Assembly: GCA_964020085.1 (NCBI GenBank)
Contig: CAXHUQ010001401.1
Span: 27,501 to 91,500 of the forward strand
Length of the DNA: 64,000 bases
Reading direction: 5' to 3'
DNA from: Micromussa lordhowensis
Taxonomy: Eukaryota > Cnidaria > Anthozoa > Scleractinia > Lobophylliidae
The position numbers were made by a program, and so were the translations under genes. Every line of letters starts with the position of its first letter. Within the stretch, counting starts at the first letter, position 1. Positions 1-8,557 of the stretch are shown piece after piece. The notes beneath the pieces were generated by a model, which had not been told where the DNA came from, made no database searches, and was given only the letters and a program-made list of their open reading frames with translations.

Positions 1-914
1 CTTTGGATTGGTTTCCATTTTTACAATGAAGAAAATATGTGAATGGCCAACTGACAGTAATATTAACCTTACCTCTAAAGAATAAATCATTTAGTGTCGT
101 TGCAAATGGCTGCATAAATGTTTGGAAATGTGGCTTAGAAACACCAAACCAAAGACCAGCAAACAGACGGTACTTCCTCTGCTGCCTGCAAACAAGGTAT
201 GATAAATCTTGCTACAACTGTTGTGGCAGCTGGAGATTATGAAGGTAAATACCATATATGTACCATACCATATAATATAGAAAGGTGGAAGTAAGGGAAT
301 TGTAAACCTTGGCACTACAAATCATTTCCTCACATAAATGTCAATTAAATAGTTTTTCCATGGGCAAGAAGATCTTTCCAAATAACCTTGCAAATCTAAT
401 GCCAATTCCTCCAAATTGGTTGGATAGAGATGCAACAAACTCGGGCATTTACCAGTGATTAGCTCTATCCTTCATCATTAAGTATTATGCTGAGTTTAAA
501 TACAAAGAAAAAGATGTACAAAATTCACAATCCATCAGTACTACCGGTAACTAGCACAATGTTTGCTACAAACATGGCTGCCACCATGCTTTTTACAAAC
601 CTATAAATTTATAAGATGAAACTTTTTAGGCTCTAGATAATTTTTCAGCTAGAATTGTCAGTGAATATGGAAGGCTTCTACTTCTTAAAGATAAGTAGTC
701 ATTATTACTCCTAGGCGACTAATGTTAAATATCCTGAGATAGTGACCAATCAGATAGCTTCAAATACCAAGGCCACTAAGCTGGTATGTACAAACACTTG
801 ATGTATCGAGTTTTAGTAAGTAATCAGAACATGCTCCACCCACCCCCATACGAAAACTATACAACTGTCCACTGGTTTGGTATACATGTACACCAAGAAC
901 CTTAATCAATTTAC
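1..914. other. No confident gene
   Basis: A/T-rich sequence with only short open frames on both strands. It lies downstream of the last recognisable exon of the minus-strand transposase relic, so further exons of that relic would be expected here, but I could not recognise any. A weak exon-like stretch on the plus strand at 139-244 is open and bounded by AG and GTAAAT, but I do not recognise its product. Confidence 0.5.
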
Positions 915-1153
915 CTGCAGTTTGGAGGCAATTCATTGACAGTAAAATATACTGGCCATATGGAGAATTTTGAGGACCTAAATACTGCAACACCATCTGT
1001 ATTTATTTGAAGAGACAAATGGACTTGTGTTTGTTTCTCCTGTGCAGATGTACCCCTTAAGAATCCATCTTTTCCAAAGTGCTTCTTATAAAGCTGTCCA
1101 TCAAAGATGTCTTCAATGGCATCTGATTTCTGTTTCTGTCTTTTTACAGGATA
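915..1153 (-). pseudogene. Transposase relic, later exon
   Basis: 79 codons plus two bases, opened by the minus-strand acceptor TGCAG at 1158-1154 behind a pyrimidine-rich tract and closed by a GTAAAT donor at 914. Motifs are SDAIEDIFDGQLYKKHF, TDGVAVF and IWPVYF...NELPP, matching the DDE-containing Tnp2 core region in style. The phase (0 at its start) does not match the phase 1 end of the preceding exon at 1570, so a short exon between them is missing or too diverged to see. Confidence 0.6.
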
Positions 1154-1569
1154 CTGCAGTAAGTCAGGAACCTCAGGCCCTCAGAAAGAATAAAATGATA
1201 CCAGATTATAGGTCTTATTAAACGTAACAAAATGAAATGCATAAGTTTTACAAAAGAAAGAGGTTCAAAAGGATTCTTTCAAAAAACACACTTTAAAATT
1301 ATAACTTAATAAAGTTTTATTTTGGTTTGAAAAATGGCATGATGACTCACTGCAAAACATCAACCATAAAAAAAAAATGCCTGATTTCTAAAATTACACA
1401 CCACTTAAAGATTATAACTTGTTTTGGCTTGGTTTGAAAAATGGCATGATGACTCACTGCAAAACATCAACCTTTGACACGTTTGATTAAAAAAGGAGCT
1501 TGATGCACCATGGATAATTTATAATTTTTATATCAATTATCTAGTAGAGTGTGTATCATAAATACATAC
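1154..1569. repeat. Intron with ~107-bp imperfect tandem duplication
   Basis: Two copies of a segment at about 1288-1365 and 1395-1472 share a near-perfect 44-base core (1322-1365 and 1429-1472) with diverged 5' parts. They sit in the relic's intron, where a linking exon would be expected. Each copy carries a TTTTGCAG acceptor-like string on the minus strand, but the sequence after it gives no recognisable protein. Confidence 0.55.
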
Positions 1570-2293
1570 TTGCCAGCAATGAATGAAGCTGTACAACCAG
1601 TGGTAAGACGATGAAGTATGCCAGTGCACATTTGTTGCTGAAATCCTTTAAGCAGTGCTTATTGGAGCAACAAGAGATCTTTTGCAGTCCAATATACTGA
1701 TAACAGAAACTGCAGTAATAATGGTATTCGATAGGCTTTTTAAGCTGTCGAAAGAAGCAATTTAGAACAGCAGTCGATTTTGCAAAGCAATTAGGTACAA
1801 GGAGGTGCACATTTATCAACGTCAAAAGGTCAGCCAAAGCCAATCCAGTTAAATTGTGCCTCATAGCAAAGGTGATGATCAACAGTAAGCTAACAGAAAA
1901 TGTAACAGGTGAGCCAGCGTACAAGGGGGAGTCATTAGAAGAGGATAACTCGGTAATTTTCACAAAGTTATCCACACTGTCGTTTTCGTCAGTATCCAGT
2001 TGTTCATCCATCCTGTTTTTATCCAAATCCTCAGTGATCTGGCTAGCACCAAGCGCTGGATCATCAGAGAAACGCTGAACTTCTGAAAACGTGCACGTGT
2101 AGTCACTTGAACCACCTTCATGAAGTCCACTGCAAAAAAGTTCGTTGACAGTTCCATTCACCGAAGATCCATCTGCAAGTTGGTCCTGGGCATCAACTTG
2201 TGTCTCTTTTTGCGACAGAAACCCTTCAAGTAGATCGAAACTTCCACAATCTTCCAGACAAATATCGTCTCTTTGATCAGAGTAGTCACTACA
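1570..2293 (-). pseudogene. Transposase relic, 3' half of first exon
   Basis: Continues the frame of the upstream half exactly (241 codons plus one base) once the element and one AT copy are ignored. It carries an acidic low-complexity region (many D, E, S), then the conserved helical block and the Cys cluster, and ends at a good splice donor, minus-strand GTATGT at 1569-1564, in phase 1. A longer open frame in the same phase begins inside the foldback element at 2356, but its first codons belong to the element and are not ancestral coding sequence. Confidence 0.65.
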
Positions 2294-2295
2294 AT

Positions 2296-2816
2296 AGGCC
2301 TTATCACGGTTTTCGACGCCATCTTGACGAGTAGGCAAAGCGGTCCGAAATTGCAATGTTTGTATGGGAATTCAATGGCAAATAACTTCTTCCAAAATTG
2401 AATTTTTCCCAATTTGTGAATCAAAACGTTAAAATACTAGATAAAAGATTGTATTCACCGAGTTTGAAGGATGTAGCTTCCCTATAAGTCGCTGAACTAA
2501 TTTTTTTTAATTTTCCATACATTTGTCTGTAAATTTTTTTCCCGCGAACCGCGTCTAGACGTTTGTCTACCCAGCCAAATTTACAGACAAATGTATTGAA
2601 AATTAGAAAAATTAACTGAGCGTCTTCTAATCAAGCTACATCCTTCAAACTTGGTGAATAAAATCTTCTACCAAGTATTTTAACGTTGCGATTCATAAAT
2701 TGTGTAAAATTCAATTTTGGAAGAAGTTATTTGCTATCGGAATCCCATACAAACACTGCAATTTCTGACCGCTTTGCCTACCCGTCAAGATGGCGTCGAA
2801 AACCGTGATAAGGCCT
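2296..2816. mobile_element. 521-bp foldback/MITE-type element, AT target duplication
   Basis: Almost the whole element is an imperfect palindrome: the left arm (2296 to about 2545) is the reverse complement of the right arm (about 2560 to 2816), centred near 2553. Ends read AGGCCTTATCACGG and CCGTGATAAGGCCT, flanked by AT on both sides (2294-2295 and 2817-2818). A 2-bp AT duplication is typical of ISL2EU-type PIF/Harbinger elements. A TA duplication (Tc1/mariner style) fits the flanks equally well, but only AT restores the reading frame of the interrupted transposase exon. No transposase is encoded, so it would be non-autonomous. Confidence 0.75.
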
Positions 2817-3119
2817 ATCGTTGTCGATGCAGGTCTGACAACTGTTTCCACTTGCTTTGTCTTCAAAAGAAACGCAATCTTCTTTAGAGAGTTTCTGACG
2901 ATGCTTTGATGTTCTAGGAACTTTTACTGACGGATTTGATAAGTAAGACAAGTAACTACCCCTTCGCTTCTTAACATTTTCTGAGATGCTTTCTCCCTGA
3001 ACGTTTTCAGCCACCATTTCGTATTTCAAACTAGTTCCCAGTCCTTGATGGCCGAGAATGAACCACGCATGCTCAGTATGTTGGCGTTCGGCGGGCTGCG
3101 TGGCTGGTCTTTTCTTCAT
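2817..3119 (-). pseudogene. Transposase relic, 5' half of first exon
   Basis: 101 codons from the ATG at 3119 to the AT target duplication at 2817-2818. The basic motif KKRRGSYLSYLSNPSVKVPR sits about residues 51-70. An internal ATG about 34 codons in (starting MVAEN) could be the true start, since related proteins usually begin close before this motif. The frame runs on 13 codons into the inserted element before a stop at 2778, so the downstream half cannot be reached without removal of the insert. Confidence 0.65.
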
Positions 3120-3941
3120 TGGCGTTATTGAACATTCAGGAGCGTGGTGAGTAAATTTATATTGTTTCCCTCACAAAGCATATAACAAATAAGCTGGTTT
3201 AAAGCACTTTTCTTCACATTTTAAGGTGAAGCTTGTCTGGAAATCTATTTATAGTACTCCATCCGAATATAGCGAGTTTCGCCCATAACGAGTTTCGCCC
3301 ACATCGTTTCGGTTTCGCCCAGAAGTAGAATCAACGACTAAAAGGAAATGTTTCCGAAAAATATCTCACCCTTTCACTTGACCGTACAATCTGAAAAGAA
3401 AACTAAAGTTAATTCAAAAAGGTGTATGGCGAGAACCAACGTTGTCTAATGCCGTGAAAACGTGACTTCTTCTGAGGCCATGTTGAAACGAACAAGTTGT
3501 CACTTTCACTGAGAACCGAGCGAAAAGAGAGGTTTAAAAATGTTTATCGAAAAATTATGACTATGCGCGATTTATATAAGCTTGCTATGTAAATTTTAAA
3601 GGAAACTCTCTTTACCTGTAATGTTATAGGCATTAGGACAATTGACTCCATTCTAGTTTTCTTGTGCCTTCCATTTTTTTGGCATAAAATGCTGAAACAA
3701 TTTGCAGGCGCAACAAATGCGTGGAGCGGCCATCATTATTCGTCAACCCTTGCCCCTCATGATTTACTACTCTGTTGGATCAGAAAGGTTCTATAGTAGT
3801 CATTTCGATCTGTCCGTTGAAATTTCCAGTTGAACAGATAATATTTTTGATCAATAAGCATTGGATTTGGAATGATTTCTTCCACATAGCGCTTTGCATT
3901 CTTTGTAAACTTAAATCATCCATTGTTTTTCACTCCTGCAG
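3120..3941. promoter_or_regulatory. Head-to-head intergenic / 5' region
   Basis: Lies between the start of the minus-strand transposase relic and the first recognised BEN-gene exon. A strong donor-like GTGAGTAA at 3147 on the plus strand could end a 5' untranslated first exon; all short frames leading to it are out of phase with the 3942 exon. A small tandem motif (CGAGTTTCGCCCA-like, three copies, 3272-3321) is present. An ATG-started open stretch 3689-3787 is in phase with exon 3942 but ends at a poor donor. No TATA box or other firm promoter element was identified. Confidence 0.3.
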
Positions 3942-4113
3942 GTAAGACCAAACGACTTTGTGGTGGTCGAATGGAACAGAGCAAACGGTCAACAGATTGA
4001 AGCCATTTCAGTAAAGAAACTGGCAGTTGATGGAGGACAGACAGATGTTGGAGCAAATGTGAAGATGCAGTACAATGGAGAAATTTGGCAAGGCCAGATT
4101 CTCTCTCTTCATG
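3942..4113 (+). CDS. BEN gene exon, N-terminal segment
   Basis: Opened by a pyrimidine tract and CTGCAG, closed by GTAAGG. It reads in phase 0 for 57 codons plus one base: VRPNDFVVVEWNRANGQQ, then GANVKMQYNGEIWQGQILSL. A VVEW start and a W-containing small beta-like segment are, from memory, common at the N-terminus of cnidarian BEN-domain proteins. No in-frame ATG precedes it in the exon, so an upstream coding exon is required; the first internal ATG (4062) would discard most of the segment. Confidence 0.65.
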
Positions 4114-7100
4114 GTAAGGCATTAACTTTAATATTTGAGAAGATGCCTTAGCTATATATATTTAACAAGTGGACTATGAGCCCAAGATAGTACATGTATT
4201 TATCCTATGTATCATTCGTGGGACGTACACCAGGTTAAACATATCTTTTTGCAGCTTTCCCAAATTTTGCAAATGAAAGTCTTGAATCAAAGTATTTTAG
4301 ATGGATTACATTGCAAAGCAATTAAGCTCAGTGCTATTAATAAAACTGAAGCTGGTGCAGCACCTGTTGGAGAGCAATATGACAGCTGCGCCGTAACAAC
4401 TACCCAGTGTTTGAAAACTTCTAACATCATTGCCCATGATTCAGAACAGAATACCCGCTGAAGCTCCAGTAGGTGCAGCGTCCTATTGAAAGCACTGCAA
4501 GCAGCACTAGCTACATGTAGCTGGCATTGAAGTGACAATGTCAGCATACAGTTGAAGCTCTCCTTGCGACCACTCTCCAGCTCTAGTTATGACCACCTTT
4601 GTGAATCCCCGTTTGAACTGTGACTTAAACTTTGTAATGAAAAGCTCTTGTAAACGACCACTCCTGTAAGCGACCGCGGCCACTCTTGGGATTACCCAAC
4701 TGGACTTTGCCTTTGTTTTTTAAGCTCCTGTAAGGGACCACTCAGAGGGTTTACATGTAAATCAACACTTCAATAAAACTGCACACTGAGCTAATGGGTA
4801 TTCTGGTCTAAAAGTTGAACGTAAAGTTAAGCCTTGTCTATATCAGATGTGTAGACACTCGTTAAACATTTTAATTTCTTTTGTTTTTTCCTTACGAGCT
4901 ATTAATGAGTTTCTGAAGCTCTTGTAAGCAACCATCCTCCATTGTTTTACCATGCGGTCGCTTACGAGAGCTCATTTTTGTAAGCAACCAGCTCTAGTTA
5001 CGACCACTTTTTCTGACATTTTCGAGGTGGTCACCTAGGAGAATTCCCAAAGGTCAAAGTCTTAACTCATAATCAAATGACATTTTTTACAGAAAACATG
5101 AAGTCTGCAAAAGCTGCTGTTGACCAAGAAGTAAGCCAAACTATTCAAGTGGATGAAGAGAGTGAGGGATCAAGGAAAAGAACAAAGAACAAAAGACTGG
5201 AAGGATATGAAACAAATCATGGTATGAGTTGTTATGTATATGACCGAACTTTCAAATAAAACACATTCTGGTAACTGTAAAACAGTTGAGCCTCCAGCCA
5301 CCTAATCCTGATCTAAGATTTAGACAAGGTACTGAAGATATAAGGGTTTCAGGGTTTGCATGTACCTTGAAAGTTCTTGCAGTTGAAAGTCAAAATTCAA
5401 GGCATGGAAAATTAAGTCGGTGAAAAGTATATTGGGTCCTTGAAAAGCCTTGAAATTTGCTGTTTGACTGTTTCCAATTACTGGAAGAACTAGAAAAGAT
5501 GTAGACTTCAACAAATCTGGCACTTATCTCTCAAGGCCGAGACACACGATGCGACAAATCGCTGCGACACATCGCCGCGACAGGTTGCTGCAACCGATTG
5601 CCTCGTGTGACATGTGAAAATCTCTGTCGCTGCAACAGAATTTTGTCGCTGCGATCTGTCGCACGAATTCAAACTGGTTTGAATTCATGTGACAGATCGC
5701 AGCGACAAAGTAAGCGCAAGCAGCCTTGTCGCATCGTATGTACGAATCTGCGACAAGTCGCTGCGACAAAATTTAAATCAACCAATGAGGAAGCATCAGT
5801 TAGTTTGTTAATTAGTGCAGACAAGGGGACTTGTCGCCGCGATGTGTCGCAGCGATTTGTTGCATCGTGTGTCTCGGCCTTTAGACCCAAGCATCTAGTA
5901 TCAGATGCTAATGGCATTTTTTTAGTGGAGTCCTTGAAAAAGTGGAATTGTGCACTGGAATGTCCTTGAAAAATTCTTGAATTTTTAGTCCAAGAAAGAG
6001 TACAAACCCTGTGTTCAGGATAAATATCATGTATTTTGTGTTGATGCTAACTAAATTACAGACATCAACTGTTACAGTGAAACCCTGCCTTGCAGCGACC
6101 CCATTATAACAGCTATTTTCTTTTGGCCGGAACAGAAGCTCAGTCATTTTTTTTATTAAAGAACTGTGTTAATATGGTCAGATTTGTGTGGTCCATTGGT
6201 GGACAGATTAACTTACCCTTGTTTTTATTCCACAAAAGATGAACAACCAAGTAAAAAAACAAAAGTCTACTGGGAAAAAGACAAAAGATGAACCCACAAA
6301 AAAGAATAGCAAAGAAAACACAAAGCCAAAAAAGAAAGTACGTACCTCTGCGGAAAAGGACAAGGATGCAGCAGAGAAAGAACGAAAGCGCATTGAAAGA
6401 GATAAAGCAAATGCACAGAAAGAGAAAGAAAGGAAAGCCCTCACAGAACGGAATAACACATTAGTTGAACAAATGACTGCTCTTGTAAGTAGCAGAGAAA
6501 GTGGAGATTCGATATCCTTCACTTCTGATGTTGTAAGGGAATGTCTTGACCTTACAAGCAATGAGAATGCCAGCAACATTTCCCAGCCAAGAATGCCAGC
6601 AAGACCACATAATCCTACTCTCCAACTACGAAACACAATAACAGAATTACAGAGTTCTACACCACTCCCAGAATTGACAATTCAACAGCTCCAAAACACC
6701 TTGGCATCACTGCAGGGCAGCAGTCCAGGAGGAGTTCAACCACTACCTATAACGCCACCACACGAAGCACCCTTTCTATCGACAGTCGGTGAATCATTGC
6801 AGGCAAACTTATATGCAGATATATACACACCATCAAACTCTGCGCTACCAAAGCAACAAGGATCCAGACCCACAGTGGGTGGAAAATACCCCAGGAGAAA
6901 TTTAGTGCTTGAACCACCAGAGAGTGATGAAGATGAAACCTGTGAGTCTTGCAGAAGATTGAAAAGAAGAGTTATGGACCTGGAGAATCAAATGAAACAA
7001 TTCCAAGGTCAAGGTAATTATGGTTATCCTATTTTATTTTCTGCCTCATAACTGAATGTTGATTAATAGTATTAAATGATAGTTGATTATTTTCCATATT

Positions 7101-8557
7101 CTAGATAATATTATAGTGATTTGCTTCTCAAAGAATTGGACATTATTTTGCAGGCCCTTTTTTCCAAAGAAACACACTCTGTGTGATTTCATAAATTCAT
7201 TTTTACATTACAACAGGTTCTGATCCTCCAAGACCAGGGAAAATCAACTCTGTTCTGGCAGAAAGATTTAAGGTAATCGTCTTCATTTGATCGAAAGGAA
7301 ACGCAGTGTCTTACAATCCTCCAGTCAATAACTTTATAACTGACTCCCTTCTAGTCCTGACAGGTACCTTCGTCTCTTTTGAAAATGGATTTCCATTTTA
7401 TAGTCTTTATGTGAATTACTGTAAATCCCTTTTTGTCTTACACTTTGACTGTGACTTTCAAACAGTAAGCCTAGCATCTGCAGTGGAAATGCTGTTATAA
7501 CAGAGAAACAAATTAAAAAAAAAACATTGTATCCTGAATAAACATCATTTTTTTTTTTTCAAAACAGCTTTAAGCAACTGGGTATGTTGTGTTATACTGC
7601 CAAGCACTCATTATTATCATTCTTTTTTGTACATGTATATTTCCACAGATGGTAGAGTTGACCCCTGGTTCTCAGGTCTACATCTTTCAGAATCTAATTC
7701 AGCAGGCAGTTGCCAAGCCATCATTTAAATCAGCAGCATCCTTCTTGCTGAACTGTTTCTATACTAATGACGAGTTATTGGGGATGAACTTGACTGGAGC
7801 AAATGGCAAGCCACATCCTAACAAGGATATTATTGAAAGCATTATAGGTATGTTAAAATATAAACATCCAGACAAGTTGCCAGCACAGTCTTCCCCTTTA
7901 ATCTTTAAATTGCATTTTGTCAAAACACAAAGCATTCTGTTCTCCCAGTTTTTTCGTTCCACTTCCTCAGGTGGGAAGTACCAGTGGTCAGAAATTAGCA
8001 ATAAAAAGTACATAGTGTAACCATATTAATAATTTATTGAAGAAGAAACATTATAAACTTAAATGTGTGGTTTTAAATGCATCGATTAGGCACCTATCAA
8101 TGTTAAGCAGCTGGGGGGGGGGGGGAGGCCGGGCATAGGCGGAGGATTTGAACTCAGATCAGTTTTTCTGTTTAAATATCCAGCCCCTGGGAAGTCATCC
8201 TGGGGAAAAAAGTGCAGATTCCTCACTCCAGGGTCATTCAATTGTTGGTCAAAAAAACTCAACAAATGATCAAAAGTCCCTACCATGGGCAGACTTGTAA
8301 CATCAAATCCCCCTCCTATGCCTGGCTTAACATTGATAGGTGTATTAGTGTAGTGATTTTGCTCTTGAATTCCAATGTCATTGTCAAAATGAGTACTTTG
8401 CTTATTTTAATTAATTTTGGTCTCTAACTCTTTTGCCGGCTTTGTTATGAAAGAAAAAGCCAAGAGTTGCCCATCAGCATCAGCAATTAAGATCGCTTTG
8501 CGGAACAAGCTGAGTGCGATGGAATCACGTAAAGCTAGAAGAGGGCAATCTGTATAA
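3942..8557 (+). CDS. BEN-domain protein gene (six exons, 5' end not found)
   Basis: Spliced gene with exons 3942-4113, 5093-5221, 6288 (or 6239)-7013, 7217-7272, 7649-7847 and 8439-8557. BEN domains bind DNA or chromatin partners in the nucleus and often act in repression. Order: a short N-terminal segment resembling those of other invertebrate BEN proteins, a linker, a long Lys/Glu-rich coiled region, a Ser/Pro/Gln-rich stretch, a short Cys-Cys coil, then the BEN domain from about LAERFK to SAIKIALRNKLS. Intron phases agree at all junctions except two: the acceptor of exon 3 and the last acceptor, which reads CG. The gene may therefore be expressed with altered splicing, be decaying, or contain assembly errors. 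Function beyond the domain is unknown. Confidence 0.7.
4114..5092. repeat. Intron with diverged inverted-repeat element (about 4552-5046)
   Basis: Intron of the BEN gene. From about 4552 to 5046 it carries many copies of a motif like CTCTTGTAAGCGACCAC in both orientations, and its two ends are weakly inverted (GCTCTCCTTGCGACCAC against GAGGTGGTCACCTAGGAG). This looks like an old non-autonomous transposon or composite repeat. 4200-4550 holds only small unsupported open frames. Confidence 0.45.
5093..5221 (+). CDS. BEN gene exon 2, linker
   Basis: Follows TTTTTTACAG and ends before GTATGA. It enters in phase 1 and leaves in phase 1, matching the preceding exon. It encodes 43 residues, mostly polar and basic in the second half (GSRKRTKNKR), which could serve as a nuclear localisation signal. 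No domain is recognised. Confidence 0.6.
5350..6011. mobile_element. CAGGGTTTG...CAAACCCTG element (outer, interrupted)
   Basis: Begins CAGGGTTTG and ends CAAACCCTG, with subterminal CCTTGAAA-type strings repeated inside both ends. This resembles the widespread CAGGGTTCGTAC...CCTTGAAA non-autonomous DNA transposons of animals, recognised from memory. The length without the inner insert is about 313 bp. No 8-bp target duplication is visible, so the ends or the hAT-type assignment are uncertain. Confidence 0.5.
5533..5881. mobile_element. 349-bp MITE with ~50-bp terminal inverted repeats (inner)
   Basis: Ends read AAGGCCGAGACACACGATGC and its reverse complement with few mismatches over about 50 bp; GTCGC/GCGAC strings dominate the interior. 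A second internal palindrome spans about 5647-5708 (CGCTGCGATCTGTCGC and its inverse around a GAATTCAAAC core). No coding capacity. The target duplication is not resolved (flanks TCA and TTA are only similar). Confidence 0.75.
6288..7013 (+). CDS. BEN gene exon 3, Lys/Glu-rich coiled region
   Basis: Open from 6239 to the GTAATT donor at 7014. The first half is highly charged (repeated KEKERK, KERKRIERDK), predicted coiled coil; the middle is rich in T, P, S and Q; the end has CESCRRLKRRVMDLENQMKQ, a short heptad-like coil. The best pyrimidine-backed acceptor is AAAAG at 6238, but entering there in phase 1 hits a stop (TGA at 6289). An identical AAAAG|ATGAAC string at 6287 gives the open frame. 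Alternatively one A too many in the run at 6252-6258 shifts the frame. Start is therefore uncertain; I list the in-frame acceptor. Confidence 0.6.
7217..7272 (+). CDS. BEN gene exon 4
   Basis: Short exon between TACAACAG and GTAATC. Phase 1 in, phase 0 out, agreeing with both neighbours. It encodes SDPPRPGKINSVLAERFK, the usual lead-in to a BEN domain. Confidence 0.6.
7273..7648. other. Intron, nothing else seen
   Basis: BEN-gene intron between exons 4 and 5. It contains A- and T-runs at about 7514-7523 and 7549-7559 and a good acceptor TTTCCACAG at 7648. No repeat or gene recognised. Confidence 0.55.
7649..7847 (+). CDS. BEN gene exon 5, core of BEN domain
   Basis: Phase 0 in, phase 1 out at a GTATGT donor. 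It encodes MVELTPGSQVYIFQNLIQQA, then an alpha-helical stretch with FKSAASFLLNCFYTNDELLG and ends KDIIESIIG. The pattern LxPGSxVYxxxxxLxxA...A..LL..FF...EL...LxGxNG...PL.....II is typical of BEN domains. Recognition is by motif memory. Confidence 0.75.
7848..8438. other. Last BEN intron, holds a MITE and a poly-G run
   Basis: GT at 7848; the expected end is TTTTGCCG at 8438, i.e. CG in place of the canonical AG. The intron contains a 254-bp MITE at 8090-8343 and a run of 13 G at 8113-8125. Confidence 0.5.
8090..8343. mobile_element. 254-bp MITE with ATTAG target duplication
   Basis: Ends are GCACCTATCAATGTTAAGC and the reverse complement of ACACCTATCAATGTTAAGCC, followed inward by a similar GGCATAGG...GGATTTGA string on both sides. 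Direct ATTAG flanks it (8085-8089, 8344-8348). No coding capacity. Superfamily is unknown to me; a 5-bp duplication is unusual for MITEs. Confidence 0.7.
8439..8557 (+). CDS. BEN gene terminal exon
   Basis: Joined in phase 1 to exon 5 it reads GFVMKEKAKSCPSASAIKIA and then LRNKLSAMESRKARRGQSV, ending at TAA 8555-8557. The SAIKIALRNKLS helix is the expected last helix of a BEN domain, so the exon is convincing although the acceptor is CG. The nearest in-frame AG (8452-8453) would delete FVMK from the domain. Confidence 0.65.

Larger units (their letters stand above)
915..3119 (-). pseudogene. CACTA/EnSpm-like (Tnp2-type) transposase relic
   Basis: Minus-strand gene read in at least three pieces: 3119-2817, 2293-1570 and 1153-915. 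In this family the protein would act in the nucleus on its own transposon ends. The N-terminal part has the basic motif RGSYLSYLSNPSVKVPR, then an acidic region rich in Asp and Ser. A conserved block around TFAMRHNLTGLALADLL follows, then a cysteine cluster starting HYYCSFC and continuing with three more Cys and a His, likely zinc-binding. The third piece contains TDGVAVF and FSIWPVYFTVNELPP, which resembles the TDG...WPV...NLPP stretch of Tnp2 transposases (Transposase_21). A 521-bp element splits the first exon, one linking exon appears missing between 1570 and 1153, and nothing C-terminal was found, so I call it a relic. Family assignment is from motif memory; no search was run. Confidence 0.7.
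5222..6238. other. Intron carrying nested transposons
   Basis: BEN-gene intron largely made of two nested inverted-repeat elements (5350-6011 and, within it, 5533-5881). The remaining 5222-5349 and 6012-6238 show nothing recognisable except the pyrimidine-rich acceptor ending CCACAAAAG at 6238. Confidence 0.6.

Noticed and set aside
5524..5969. Overlapping open frames on both strands rich in Cys, Arg and Asp
   Set aside because: They fall inside the GTCGCAGCGAC-rich MITE and its inverted repeats; the frames are a by-product of repeat composition.
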